Origin: Nocardioides sp. 503
GTDB taxonomy: Bacteria > Actinomycetota > Actinomycetes > Propionibacteriales > Nocardioidaceae
DNA length: 64,000 bases
Reading direction: 5' to 3'
Assembly: GCF_004522095.1 (NCBI RefSeq)
Contig: NZ_SPUI01000002.1
Coordinates: 372,001 to 436,000 of the forward strand
Shown here: one piece after another, positions 23,564 to 32,323 of the stretch
How positions within the stretch are numbered: the stretch's first letter is position 1
Layout of the letters: the number at the start of each line of letters is the position of its first letter
The notes under the pieces: model-generated
The model's database searches: none
Told to the model about the DNA's origin: nothing
The model's input: only the letters and a program-made list of their open reading frames with translations
Translations under genes and position numbers: made by a program

Positions 23564-24501
23564 TGACCGGGCTGGCCTACCACCAGCTCCAGCGGGGCGG
23601 CCGCTGGTCGTGGTGGCGCCCGCTGGTGGGGGTGCTCGCGGTGGTCGCCTTGGTCTTCGTGCTCCAGCTGGTCGTCACCCTCACGGTGGCGGCGATCGTC
23701 GTCGCCCGCGGCACGCCGTTCGAGGAGGCGCTGGACCGGGTGTCGGGCGTGGGTCAGGTGATGCCGTCGTACCTCGCGGTCGTCAACCTCGGGTGGGCCG
23801 TGACGATCCCGGCCGTGTGGCTCGTGGCGTGGCTGGTGCACCGGATGAGGCCCGGCTGGCTGGCGTCGGTGGCCGGCCGGATCCGCTGGGACTGGTTGGC
23901 CGTCTGCTTCGGCCTCGCCCTGCTGGCGCTGGTCGCGACCGTGGCGGTCGGCGCCATCGTGCCGTCGCCCGCGGTCGAGACCAGCGGCGAGCTCAACGAC
24001 TTCACGCGCCAGACGCGCGACTTCCTGCTGGTGATCCTGCTGCTCACCCCGCTCCAGGCGGCGGGGGAGGAGTACGCGTTCCGCGGCTACCTCACCCAGG
24101 CCCTCGGCGGCGTCTTCCGCGACCCCCGGCTGGCGATGGCGGTCGCGATCGTCGTGCCCGCGCTCCTGTTCGCGCTGGCGCACGGCGTGCAGGACCCGCC
24201 CATCTTCGTCGACCGGCTGGCGTTCGGGCTCGTCGCGGGTGCGCTCGTGATCCTGACCGGCGGTCTCGAGGCCGGGATCGCGATGCACGTCCTCAACAAC
24301 TTCCTCGCGTTCGGCGCCGCCCTGGCCTACAGCGACATGACCTCCGCGCTGAACCCCACCGGCGGCACCTGGTGGAGCCTGCCGACGACCCTCACGCAGT
24401 CGCTGGTCTACCTCGGCCTGGCGGTCTGGGTGTCGCGCGCGATGGGCGTCAGGACGGTCCGGGAGCAGGGCGTTTTGGAGCCCGCCGAACCTCGCGTGTA
24501 A
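23563..24501 (+). CDS. CPBP family intramembrane metalloprotease
   Basis: A 312-residue membrane protein with about eight hydrophobic segments and the CPBP/Abi signatures: EEYAFRGYL (catalytic Glu-Glu and Arg, about residues 168-176), then FALAHG and HVLNNF with the metal-binding histidines. The family includes type II CAAX prenyl proteases and bacteriocin-immunity-like proteins. ATG 23563 shares its A with the gltX TGA. Substrate unknown; no prenylated partner or bacteriocin gene is nearby. Confidence 0.88.
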   Translation: MTGLAYHQLQRGGRWSWWRPLVGVLAVVALVFVLQLVVTLTVAAIVVARGTPFEEALDRVSGVGQVMPSYLAVVNLGWAVTIPAVWLVAWLVHRMRPGWLASVAGRIRWDWLAVCFGLALLALVATVAVGAIVPSPAVETSGELNDFTRQTRDFLLVILLLTPLQAAGEEYAFRGYLTQALGGVFRDPRLAMAVAIVVPALLFALAHGVQDPPIFVDRLAFGLVAGALVILTGGLEAGIAMHVLNNFLAFGAALAYSDMTSALNPTGGTWWSLPTTLTQSLVYLGLAVWVSRAMGVRTVREQGVLEPAEPRV

Positions 24502-24556
24502 GGTTTCTCGTCGGCTCCTGAAGCACTGCGGAGGGAGCCGAACCGTAGTAAAACCA

Positions 24557-24631
24557 TGGGATATGGTGTAATTGGCAACACGACTGGTTCTGGTCCAGTT
24601 ATTCTAGGTTCGAGTCCTAGTATCCCAGCCA
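24557..24631 (+). tRNA. tRNA-Gln (anticodon CTG)
   Basis: A cloverleaf is visible: acceptor arms TGGGATA (24557-24563) and TATCCCA (24621-24627), D stem GTGT/ACAC, anticodon stem ACTGG/CCAGT around TTCTGGT, and a T arm with TTCGAGTC. The anticodon is CUG. The 3' CCA is encoded (24629-24631). Confidence 0.95.
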
Positions 24632-24709
24632 AGATCCCGGTGGAGACCGGGATTTTGTGCGGCAGATCGGCGTTCGATAGTCTGACGCAGCAACACCAGC
24701 ACCACGTTG

Positions 24710-24782
24710 GCCCCCGTTGTGTAGCGGCCTAGCACGCCGCCCTCTCACGGCGGTAGCGCCGGTTCGAATCCGGTCGGGGGTA
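24710..24782 (+). tRNA. tRNA-Glu (anticodon CTC)
   Basis: Acceptor arms GCCCCCG (24710-24716) and CGGGGGT (24775-24781) pair with a G-U at the end. The anticodon stem is CCGCC/GGCGG around CTCTCAC, giving CUC, and the T loop is TTCGAATC. CCA is not encoded. It lies 78 bp after tRNA-Gln and about 1.1 kb after gltX. Confidence 0.95.
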
Positions 24783-24792
24783 CAGCACAGCA

Positions 24793-24820
24793 GAGGCCCC
24801 GCCCACCAGGGCGGGGCCTC
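24793..24820. terminator. Bidirectional hairpin terminator after tRNA-Glu
   Basis: GAGGCCCCGCCC (24793-24804) and GGGCGGGGCCTC (24809-24820) form a perfect 12-bp stem with an ACCA loop, between the tRNA and the convergent desaturase-like gene. There is no T tract, as is common in actinobacteria. Confidence 0.75.
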
Positions 24821-24829
24821 CGCTCATTC

Positions 24830-25753
24830 TCAGCCCCTCCGGGCCTCGCGCTTCGCGGCAGCGGCCTCGCGCTGCTCGACGAACCTCGTGGCCTGCTCGT
24901 CCAGCGCGGCCATGGCCGCGACCAGCTCCTCGCGGGCGCGCTCGCCCTCCTCGTCGAGCCCCTCGAGCTCGAGCAGCCCCCACTGGCGCACGAGGGGCAG
25001 CACGATGTCGTCGTGGTGGATGCGCAGGTCGTAGATGCCGGCGCGCGCCATCTGGACCGCCTTGCGGGCGAACCCGGGGATCACCGAGCCCGGCATCTGG
25101 AAGCCGACGACCTCGTCGGTGATCGCCCGCATCGTCGGGCCGGGCGCGAGCTCGAGCGCCGCCTCGACGATGTTGCGGTAGAAGACCATGTGCAGGTTCT
25201 CGTCCTTGGCCACGCGGGTGAGGAGCCGCTCCGCCACCGGGTCCTCGGTGATCCGGCCGGTGTTGCGGTGCGACACCCGGGTGGCGAGCTCCTGGAACGA
25301 CACGTAGGCGCAGACGTTGAGCAACGCCTTCTCGCCCGAGTCGAAGCCGGCCTCCATCGTCTGCATCCGCGCCCGCTCGAGCTCGTCGGGGTCCACCCCG
25401 CGGGTGACGAGGAGGTAGTCGCGGATGCAGAAGGCGTGCCGTCCCTCCTCGGCGGTCCAGCGGTTGACCCACTCGCCCCACGCGCTCTCGCGGCCGAAGG
25501 CGCGCTCGACCTCGCGGTGGTAGCTCGGCAGGTTGTCCTCGGTGAGGAGGTTGACCTCCAACGCCGTCCTGGCGATCGGGGAGAGGGTCGACTGCTCCAC
25601 CGACCACGGGTCGCCGTCGAGCAGCGCGAAGTTGCGACCCTCGGCCCACGGCACGTACTCGTGCGGCATCCACTCCTGCGCCACCCCCAGGTGGCGGTTG
25701 AGGTTGGCCTCGACGGTCGGCTCGAGCTCGCGCAGCAGCGTGGCGGTGTCCAT
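24830..25753 (-). CDS. Acyl-ACP desaturase-like diiron protein
   Basis: A 307-residue protein of the ferritin-like acyl-ACP desaturase family (DesA1/DesA2-like in mycobacteria). Diiron ligands are recognisable in TAEEGRHAF (E-E-x-x-H) and KDENLHMVFYR (E-x-x-H), with other acidic residues in LLTEDNLPSYHRE and SFQELATRVSH. ATG 25753 is preferred over a start five codons upstream. It is expected to introduce double bonds into acyl chains with an external electron donor. Mycobacterial DesA2 has an altered active site, so activity should not be assumed. Confidence 0.85.
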   Translation of the reverse strand: MDTATLLRELEPTVEANLNRHLGVAQEWMPHEYVPWAEGRNFALLDGDPWSVEQSTLSPIARTALEVNLLTEDNLPSYHREVERAFGRESAWGEWVNRWTAEEGRHAFCIRDYLLVTRGVDPDELERARMQTMEAGFDSGEKALLNVCAYVSFQELATRVSHRNTGRITEDPVAERLLTRVAKDENLHMVFYRNIVEAALELAPGPTMRAITDEVVGFQMPGSVIPGFARKAVQMARAGIYDLRIHHDDIVLPLVRQWGLLELEGLDEEGERAREELVAAMAALDEQATRFVEQREAAAAKREARRG

Positions 25754-25799
25754 GTCTCGGCCTACCACAGAGGCGGGGCCGGGCGGAAGGGCCAGGCGG

Positions 25800-27011
25800 T
25801 CAGGCGCAGAGACCGGCCTCGAGGCGGGCCTCGGCCTGGGCCTCGGCGCGCTCGGTCTGCTCCGGGCTCGCGGGGGCGTCCGTGCTCGACTGCGACGGCG
25901 AGCCGTCCGGAGTGCCGACCGGGTCGCTGGCGCTGACGCTGCCGCCGTCGAACTCGCGACCCAGCGGGCGGTCGTTGCGGATCCGCTTCCACAGGTCGTC
26001 GGCCTTGTCGGTCCACACCAGGCGGTTGGGGTCCGGCTCGTACTCCGCGAACGGCACGGTGACGAACTTGATGTCGTCGAGCCCCGTGGTCCGCAGGTCC
26101 ATGGCGAGGTCGACCAGCGCCGGGAGGTTGGCCAGCTCCTTGTCGAGCTGGAGCGATCCGGTGGCCGCGTCGAGGAACTTGTAGACGCGGTCGGGGCGCG
26201 AGAGCGTGCCGCCGGAGACCACCTTGTTGATCATCGAGGCGATGAACGCCTGCTGGCGCTTCATGCGGCCGATGTCGCCGGTCACCGAGAGGACGTAGCG
26301 CTCCCGGACGTAGTTGAGGGCCTGGCGACCGGTCAGCGTCTGGGTGCCGGCGTCGAAGTGGATGTCGTGCTCGTCGTCGTCGACGTCCTTGGGGATGCAG
26401 ACCTCGACGCCGTTGACCGCGTCGACCATGCCCTTGAAGCCGTTGAAGTCCACGACGACCTGGTGGTCGATGCGGATGTCGGTGAGCTTCTCGACCATCT
26501 GCACGGTGCAGAGCGGGCCACCGACGGCGAAGGCGTCGTTGAACCACGCCAGCTTCTCGCCGGGGATCTTCCGGCCGCCGGGCATCACGCACTCGGGGCG
26601 GGTGACCAGCGCGTCGCGCGGCAGGCTCACGCCGTAGGCGTCTTTACGGTCGGCCGAGATGTGCAGCAGGATCGTGGTGTCGGAGCCGCCCTTGCCGGAC
26701 TCGCCGTCGATCTTGTTGCCCTGCCCGTCGCGCGTGTCGGAGCCCATGACCAGGATGTTGATCGGCTGCTTGGGGCCCTCGACCTCCACCGCGTCCGGGC
26801 GGTCGACCTCGTCGGGGATCGCGGGCAGCGCCTCGATGTTGCCGTTGAGCTGGTGGTAGGCCACCGCGACCCCGACGCCGGTGAGCAGCGCGAGGACCAG
26901 GTGCGTCACCAGGATCACCCGGACGACCGCACGACGATGGGTGCGGTGCATCGCGCGATGCGTCGTCGGGGTCACCGGCTCGTCGGCCGGCGGCGTTCGG
27001 TCGTCGGCCAC
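25800..27011 (-). CDS. LytR-CpsA-Psr (LCP) family cell-wall glycopolymer transferase
   Basis: A 403-residue LCP protein that attaches polyprenyl-linked glycopolymers to peptidoglycan or an equivalent wall acceptor. It has a cytoplasmic N terminus, one membrane helix (about residues 29-50) and an extracellular LCP domain with NILVMGSDTRDG, SLPRDALV, VVVDFNGFKGMVDAVNGV and GRQALNYVRERY, including the conserved Asp and Arg residues. GTG 27011 is chosen because GGAGG lies about 7 nt upstream. The tail is Ser/Pro/Glu-rich. The next gene upstream is divergent, so it is probably monocistronic. Confidence 0.92.
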   Translation of the reverse strand: MADDRTPPADEPVTPTTHRAMHRTHRRAVVRVILVTHLVLALLTGVGVAVAYHQLNGNIEALPAIPDEVDRPDAVEVEGPKQPINILVMGSDTRDGQGNKIDGESGKGGSDTTILLHISADRKDAYGVSLPRDALVTRPECVMPGGRKIPGEKLAWFNDAFAVGGPLCTVQMVEKLTDIRIDHQVVVDFNGFKGMVDAVNGVEVCIPKDVDDDEHDIHFDAGTQTLTGRQALNYVRERYVLSVTGDIGRMKRQQAFIASMINKVVSGGTLSRPDRVYKFLDAATGSLQLDKELANLPALVDLAMDLRTTGLDDIKFVTVPFAEYEPDPNRLVWTDKADDLWKRIRNDRPLGREFDGGSVSASDPVGTPDGSPSQSSTDAPASPEQTERAEAQAEARLEAGLCA

Positions 27012-27138
27012 CTCGCCATCCTCCCAAACCCCTGGTTGGCGCGCGGGCGAACGCCGCAAGTCGTGAGGCCGTCGACGCGGTCGCACCGGTGTCCGATTCC
27101 CGCCAGTCACGTCCCCGCGCGTGGGCCATGATGGAGGC

Positions 27139-28647
27139 ATGCAGACGAGCGAGCGATGGGACGCGGAGTCCTGCTACCGCGCCGTGCGGTCGCGCGACCG
27201 TCGCTTCGACGGCATGTTCTACACCGCCGTCCGCACGACCGGGATCTACTGCCGGCCCTCGTGCCCGGCGCGCACGCCGGCGTTCGCCAACGTGACGTTC
27301 CACCCCAGCCCCGCCGCCGCGCAGGCCGCGGGCTTCCGCGCGTGCAAGCGCTGCCTGCCCGACGCGACTCCGGGCAGCCCCGACTGGGACATCGCCGCGA
27401 GCGCAGCCGGTCGGGCCATGCGCCTGATCGCCGACGGCGTCGTGGACCGCGAGGGCGTCGACGGACTGGCCCGCCGGGTCGGCTACACCCCGCGGCACCT
27501 GTCGCGGCTGCTCGTGGCCGAGCTCGGCGCCGGACCGCTGGCACTCGCCCGGGCCAAGCGTGCTCAGACCGCCCGGGTGCTGATCGAGACCACGGACCTG
27601 TCCTACGCCGACATCGCGTTCGCGGCCGGCTTCTCCAGCGTCCGTCAGTTCAACGAGACCGTGCGCGAGGTCTACGCCGGCTCACCGACCGACCTGCGGG
27701 GCCGACGCGGTCGTCGCTCGACCACCGGCACCGTCACCATGCGTCTGGCGGTCCGGACGCCGTTCGCGGGCCGGGCGCTGCTGGCCTTCCTGGCCTACCA
27801 CCTGGTGCCGGGCGTCGAGGTCGCCGGACCCGGGTGGTACGCGCGCACCCTCGACCTCCCGCACGGTCCCGGCACGGTCCGCCTCGACATCGAGGACGCC
27901 CTGGAGCCGGGGGAGACGGCGTTCGTGACGGCGACGTTCGCGCTGCACGACCTGCGCGACACCGCGGCGGCGGTGGAGCGCGCGCGTCGGCTCGTCGACG
28001 CCGACTGCGACCCGCTCGCCGTGGGCGACCACTTCGCGCACGACCCGGTGATCGGCCCGCTGGTGGGCGCGACGCCCGGCCTGCGCGTGCCGGGTCAGGT
28101 CGACGGTGACGAGGTGGCGGTCCGCACCGTGATCGGCCAGCAGGTCAGCGTCGTCGGCGCGTGCACCGTGGCCGGACGGATGGTCGCCGCCCACGGCCGG
28201 CGGATCGACTCCGACGTCCCGGGTCTGACGCACCTCTTCCCCGACGCGGCCACGCTCGCGACGGTCGACCCCGAGACGCTGCCGATGCCACGAGCCCGGG
28301 GCCGCGCGCTCGTCGGCCTGGCCGCGGCGCTCGCCGAGGGCACGGTGGCGCTGGACCGCGGCCCCGACCGCGACGCCGTGCGCACCGCCCTGCTCGACCT
28401 GCCGGGCATCGGCCCCTGGACCGCCGACTACGTCGCCATGCGCGCCCTCGGCCACCCCGACGTCTTCCTGCCGACCGACCTCGGGGTCCGCAACGCCCTC
28501 GCCGGTCTGGGCCACGACCCGGTCGCCGTCGTGGCCGACACCGACGCGTGGCGTCCCTGGCGCTCCTACGCGCTCATGCACCTGTGGAACACCCTGATGC
28601 CGGCCGTCGCTCCGGCGCCCACGACCGGCCCGAACGAGGAGAACTGA
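27139..28647 (+). CDS. alkA: Ada-type regulator fused to AlkA DNA glycosylase
   Basis: A 502-residue fusion. The N-terminal Ada methyl-acceptor domain (about residues 8-80) keeps all four zinc cysteines ([10 protein letters not shown] and CKRC). An AraC-type helix-turn-helix follows (about 90-185, [10 protein letters not shown] ... [17 protein letters not shown]). The AlkA 3-methyladenine glycosylase II domain (about 200-490) has the helix-hairpin-helix [11 protein letters not shown] and the downstream catalytic Asp in FLPTDLG. Ada senses methylphosphotriesters by self-methylation, so the protein may both regulate and repair. ogt follows 1 nt downstream. The start is uncertain: ATG 27139 has GGAGG very close, and GTG 27121 is in frame. 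Confidence 0.92.
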   Translation: MQTSERWDAESCYRAVRSRDRRFDGMFYTAVRTTGIYCRPSCPARTPAFANVTFHPSPAAAQAAGFRACKRCLPDATPGSPDWDIAASAAGRAMRLIADGVVDREGVDGLARRVGYTPRHLSRLLVAELGAGPLALARAKRAQTARVLIETTDLSYADIAFAAGFSSVRQFNETVREVYAGSPTDLRGRRGRRSTTGTVTMRLAVRTPFAGRALLAFLAYHLVPGVEVAGPGWYARTLDLPHGPGTVRLDIEDALEPGETAFVTATFALHDLRDTAAAVERARRLVDADCDPLAVGDHFAHDPVIGPLVGATPGLRVPGQVDGDEVAVRTVIGQQVSVVGACTVAGRMVAAHGRRIDSDVPGLTHLFPDAATLATVDPETLPMPRARGRALVGLAAALAEGTVALDRGPDRDAVRTALLDLPGIGPWTADYVAMRALGHPDVFLPTDLGVRNALAGLGHDPVAVVADTDAWRPWRSYALMHLWNTLMPAVAPAPTTGPNEEN

Positions 28648-28648
28648 C

Positions 28649-29128
28649 ATGTGGACGACCATGGACTCACCCATCGGCGAGCTGCGGATCGTCGAGCAGG
28701 CCGGCGCGGTCACCGCGATCGAGTTCTCGCCGTTCGCCCCGGCGGACGGACGGGTGCGGGGCGCCCGTGACGACGCGCACCCGGTCCTCGCCGAGACGGT
28801 CCGCCAGCTGACGGCGTACTTCGAGCGCGACCTCAAGGAGTTCGACCTGCCGCTCGCCCCCGTGGGCACGGTCTTCCAGCAGCAGGTGTGGGAGCAGCTC
28901 GCCGGGATCCCCTACGGCCAGACCGCGTCCTACGGCCAGATCGCCGCGCAGCTAGGCCGCACCAACGCCGCGTCGCGCGCGGTGGGCCTGGCCAACGGGA
29001 GCAACCCGATCCCGATCGTCATCCCCTGCCACCGCGTCATCGGCGCCAACGGCACCCTCACCGGCTACGCCGGCGGCATCGCCCGCAAGCAGACGCTGCT
29101 CGAGCTCGAGCAGGATGCGCTCTTCTGA
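28649..29128 (+). CDS. ogt: Methylated-DNA-protein-cysteine methyltransferase
   Basis: A 159-residue suicide enzyme that removes alkyl groups from O6-alkylguanine. The acceptor Cys is in [12 protein letters not shown] (about residues 125-136), preceded by the helix-turn-helix [12 protein letters not shown] and the Asn hinge LANGSNP. ATG 28649 follows the alkA stop by 1 nt and has GAGGAG upstream, inside the end of alkA, so the two form an alkylation-repair operon. A hairpin overlaps the stop codon. Confidence 0.95.
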   Translation: MWTTMDSPIGELRIVEQAGAVTAIEFSPFAPADGRVRGARDDAHPVLAETVRQLTAYFERDLKEFDLPLAPVGTVFQQQVWEQLAGIPYGQTASYGQIAAQLGRTNAASRAVGLANGSNPIPIVIPCHRVIGANGTLTGYAGGIARKQTLLELEQDALF

Positions 29129-29156
29129 CCTGAGCGCGAAGCGCTCCGGTCAGAAG
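29122..29156. terminator. Hairpin at the ogt stop codon
   Basis: CTTCTGACC-T-GAGCGC and GCGCTC-C-GGTCAGAAG pair across a GAA loop with one mismatch, starting inside the last codons of ogt. It is probably the operon terminator; no T tract follows. Confidence 0.6.
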
Positions 29157-29251
29157 TGGAGCGCAGGTCGCGCGACGGAGCTGTCGAGACCCGGTGAGAC
29201 ACATGCCGACCCGGGGGACGCCCCAGTGGCCGAGGCCCTGCGAACCTCACC

Positions 29252-29293
29252 GGGTTTCGAGACGGTCGCTGCGCGACCTCCTCAACCCACGAG
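29252..29293. repeat. REP-like palindrome between ogt and the IclR gene
   Basis: GGGTTTCGAGACGGTCGC and GCGACCTCCTCAACCC form clear inverted arms around TGC. A half copy (TGTCGAGACCCGGTGAG) lies about 70 bp to the left at 29182. It is intergenic between convergent genes. Confidence 0.7.
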
Positions 29294-29303
29294 GTCCCCG
29301 CCG

Positions 29304-30026
29304 CTACTCTGCCGCGGCGCGGCGCAGCGACTCGGACAGCCGCTCCGCGGCGGCGAGTACGGCGGGCGCGTGCATGCGGCCGGGCTGGCGCGAGAGGCGC
29401 TCGAGCGGACCGGACACCGACACCGCGGCGATGATCTTGCCGCCGGGGGAGCGGACGGGGGCGGAGACCGACGCCACGCCCTGCTCGCGCTCGCCGATGG
29501 ACTGCGCCCAGCCGCGGCGGCGGATGCCGGACAGGGCGGCGGCTGAGAAGGCGGCGTTCTGCAGGCCGCGGTGCATGCGCTCGGGGTCCTCCCACGCAAG
29601 CAGCACCTGCGCCGCGGAGCCCGCGCGCATCGTGAGCTGGGAGCCGACCGGGATGGTGTCGCGCAGGCCCGAGGGGCGCTCGGCGGCGGCCACGCAGACG
29701 CGGTGCTCGCCCTGCCGGCGCCACAGCTGGGCGGACTCGCCGGTGATGTCGCGCAGCCGGGCCAGCACCGGGCCGGCCGTGGCCAGCAGGCGGTCCTCGC
29801 CGGCGGCGGCCGACAGCTCGGCCAGGCGCGGTCCGAGCACGAAGCGGCCCTGCATGTCACGGGCCACGAGCCGGTGGTGCTCGAGGGCCACGGCGAGCCG
29901 GTGGGCGGTCGGTCGGGCGAGGCCGGTGCCGGCCACCAGGCCCGCGAGCGTCGCCGGACCCGACTCGAGCGCGGTCAGCACGAGTGCCGCCTTGTCGAGC
30001 ACGCCGACCCCACTAGAGTTGTCCAT
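29304..30026 (-). CDS. ndgR: IclR-family regulator, NdgR-like
   Basis: A 240-residue IclR protein with an N-terminal winged helix (VLDKAALVLTALESGPATLA ... LARPTAHRLAVALEHH) and a C-terminal effector domain (LRDTIPVGSQLTMRAGSAAQ ... SVSAPVRSPGGKIIAAVSVSG). It is divergent from leuCD. In Streptomyces the IclR regulator NdgR, and in Corynebacterium LtbR, occupy this position and control leuCD, so the same role is likely. ATG 30026 is chosen over an upstream extension because it begins just before the helix-turn-helix. TCTCA-type inverted repeats lie in the shared gap. Confidence 0.88.
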   Translation of the reverse strand: MDNSSGVGVLDKAALVLTALESGPATLAGLVAGTGLARPTAHRLAVALEHHRLVARDMQGRFVLGPRLAELSAAAGEDRLLATAGPVLARLRDITGESAQLWRRQGEHRVCVAAAERPSGLRDTIPVGSQLTMRAGSAAQVLLAWEDPERMHRGLQNAAFSAAALSGIRRRGWAQSIGEREQGVASVSAPVRSPGGKIIAAVSVSGPLERLSRQPGRMHAPAVLAAAERLSESLRRAAAE

Positions 30027-30085
30027 ATGGCAATACTGCCGTCTCATAGGATGGGATGCAAGTACCCAGGGAGCCCCGACGTCGT

Positions 30086-30134
30086 GAGACTGGTCTCGCC
30101 CCGGCCCGTATCGAATGGTGAGATCCGAGTCTCA
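30086..30134. promoter_or_regulatory. Candidate operators in the ndgR-leuC gap
   Basis: Two inverted repeats share the GAGA/TCTC arms: GAGAC-TG-GTCTC (30086-30097) and TGAGA-TCCGAG-TCTCA (30119-30134). A third GTCTCAT half-site lies near 30039. TAGCGT (30153-30158) is a likely leuC -10 box, leaving a leader of about 35 nt. The placement suits an IclR regulator controlling both directions. Confidence 0.5.
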
Positions 30135-30198
30135 GATCATGGGACGAAGGCGTAGCGTGGGGCGCGCACGGATCAGCGGGAACGAAGGAGTGGAAGCC

Positions 30199-31620
30199 AT
30201 GGGCAGGACCATGTCCGAGAAGGTCTGGGACGAGCACGTCGTCCGATCGAGGGCGGGCGAGCCCGACCTGCTCTACATCGACCTCCACCTCATCCACGAG
30301 GTGACCAGCCCGCAGGCCTTCGACGGCCTCCGGCTCGCGGGCCGCCAGGTCCGCCGCCCCGACCTGACGCTGGCCACCGAGGACCACAACGTCCCGACGG
30401 TCGACTGGGACAAGCCGATCGCCGACCCCGTCTCCCGCACGCAGGTCGAGACGCTGCGCCGCAACGCCGAGGAGTTCGGCGTCCGCCTGCACCCGCTCGG
30501 CGACGTCGAGCAGGGCATCGTCCACATCATCGGCCCGCAGCTGGGCCTGTCGCAGCCGGGCATGACGATCGTGTGCGGCGACAGCCACACGAGCACCCAC
30601 GGTGCCTTCGGTGCGATCGCCTTCGGCATCGGCACCTCCGAGGTCGAGCACGTGCTGGCGACCCAGACCCTCATGCAGGCCAAGCCCAAGACCATGGCGG
30701 TCACCATCAACGGCAGCCTGCCCGCCGGGGTCACCGCCAAGGACATGGTGCTCACCCTGATCGCCCACACGGGCACGGGCGGTGGACAGGGCTACATCGT
30801 CGAGTACCGCGGCCAGGCCATCGAGGAGCTCTCGATGGAGGGCCGGATGACGGTCTGCAACATGAGCATCGAGTGGGGTGCCAAGGCCGGCATGATCGCT
30901 CCGGACCAGACGACGTTCGACTACATCGAGGGTCGTCCCGAGGCGCCGAAGGGTGCCGACTGGGACGCCGCCGTCGCGCACTGGAAGACGCTCGTCACCG
31001 ACGCGGACGCGCAGTTCGACGAGGAGATCGTCCTCGACGCGAGCGAGATGACGCCGTTCGTCACCTGGGGGACCAACCCCGGCCAGGGCGTCCCGCTGGG
31101 CGCGACCGTGCCCCGTCCCGAGGACTTCGAGGACGCCCAGGACCGGGTCGCCGCCGAGAAGGCCCTGCAGTACATGGCGCTGGACGCCGGCACCCCCATG
31201 CGCGAGGTCAAGGTCGACACCGTCTTCGTCGGCTCCTGCACCAACGGCCGCATCGAGGACCTCCGCCTGGCCGCCGAGATCATCCAGGGCCACACCGTCG
31301 CCCCCGACACCCGCCTGCTCGTCGTGCCCGGCTCGGTGCGCGTGCGCCTCCAGGCCGAGGCCGAGGGCCTCGACACGATCTTCAAGGACGCCGGCGCCGA
31401 GTGGCGCGGAGCGGGCTGCTCCATGTGCCTGGGCATGAACCCCGACACGCTGGCCCCGGGCGAGCGCAGCGCGTCCACGTCCAACCGCAACTTCGAGGGT
31501 CGCCAGGGCAAGGGCGGCCGCACGCACCTGGTGTCGGTGCCGGTCGCCGCGGCGACCGCCGTGCGCGGCACCCTCTCCTCGCCCGCCGACCTCGAGCCCG
31601 TCGCCGTAGGGAGCAACTGA
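30199..31620 (+). CDS. leuC: 3-isopropylmalate dehydratase large subunit
   Basis: A 473-residue aconitase-family subunit that with LeuD isomerises 2- to 3-isopropylmalate in leucine synthesis. The 4Fe-4S cysteines are in VGSCTNGR and [10 protein letters not shown], and substrate motifs include [13 protein letters not shown] and [16 protein letters not shown] 30199 has GAAGGAG 8 nt upstream. It is followed 2 nt later by leuD, and expression is probably set by the divergent IclR regulator. Confidence 0.97.
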   Translation: MGRTMSEKVWDEHVVRSRAGEPDLLYIDLHLIHEVTSPQAFDGLRLAGRQVRRPDLTLATEDHNVPTVDWDKPIADPVSRTQVETLRRNAEEFGVRLHPLGDVEQGIVHIIGPQLGLSQPGMTIVCGDSHTSTHGAFGAIAFGIGTSEVEHVLATQTLMQAKPKTMAVTINGSLPAGVTAKDMVLTLIAHTGTGGGQGYIVEYRGQAIEELSMEGRMTVCNMSIEWGAKAGMIAPDQTTFDYIEGRPEAPKGADWDAAVAHWKTLVTDADAQFDEEIVLDASEMTPFVTWGTNPGQGVPLGATVPRPEDFEDAQDRVAAEKALQYMALDAGTPMREVKVDTVFVGSCTNGRIEDLRLAAEIIQGHTVAPDTRLLVVPGSVRVRLQAEAEGLDTIFKDAGAEWRGAGCSMCLGMNPDTLAPGERSASTSNRNFEGRQGKGGRTHLVSVPVAAATAVRGTLSSPADLEPVAVGSN

Positions 31621-31622
31621 CC

Positions 31623-32231
31623 ATGGAGAAGTTCTCGAGCCACACCGGCGTCGGCGTCCCGCTGCGCCGCAGCAACGTCGATACCGACCAGATCATCCCG
31701 GCCGTCTACCTCAAGCGCGTGACCCGCGACGGCTTCGAGGACGGGCTCTTCAGCGCCTGGCGCAACGACCCGACGTTCGTGCTCAACAACGAGGCGTACG
31801 CCGCCGGCTCGGTGCTCGTGGCCGGGCCCGACTTCGGCACCGGCTCGTCGCGCGAGCACGCGGTGTGGGCCCTGCAGAACTACGGCTTCAAGGCGGTCAT
31901 CTCGCCGCGCTTCGCCGACATCTTCCGCGGCAACTCCGGCAAGGCTGGCCTGCTCGCGGCCCAGGTCGACGAGAAGGTCGTCCAGCGTCTCTGGGACCAC
32001 CTCGAGGAGAACCCCGGCGCCGTCGTCACCGTCGACCTCGAGTCGCGCACGGTGCGCGCCGGTGAGGGACCCGACGCGATCGAGGACTCCTTCGACATCG
32101 ACGACTACACGCGCTGGCGGCTGCTCGAGGGGCTCGACGACGTGGGCATCACGCTCTCGCACGCCGACGACATCACGTCCTACGAGGCCCAGCGCCCGCG
32201 CTGGAAGCCGGCCACGATCCACGCCGGCTGA
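31623..32231 (+). CDS. leuD: 3-isopropylmalate dehydratase small subunit
   Basis: A 202-residue partner of LeuC carrying the swivelling domain. Signatures are [12 protein letters not shown] at the N terminus and [17 protein letters not shown], then [12 protein letters not shown]. The gene starts 2 nt after leuC. The C terminus ends in WKPATIHAG, a normal full length. Confidence 0.97.
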   Translation: MEKFSSHTGVGVPLRRSNVDTDQIIPAVYLKRVTRDGFEDGLFSAWRNDPTFVLNNEAYAAGSVLVAGPDFGTGSSREHAVWALQNYGFKAVISPRFADIFRGNSGKAGLLAAQVDEKVVQRLWDHLEENPGAVVTVDLESRTVRAGEGPDAIEDSFDIDDYTRWRLLEGLDDVGITLSHADDITSYEAQRPRWKPATIHAG

Positions 32232-32323
32232 CACCACCCGTTCACCCGCACAGGTGACATCCGTTTGACCGCGGGGTGTCGAATCGTCCGAGGAAGCACA
32301 CCCTCCGGACGAAAGGCCTCACC

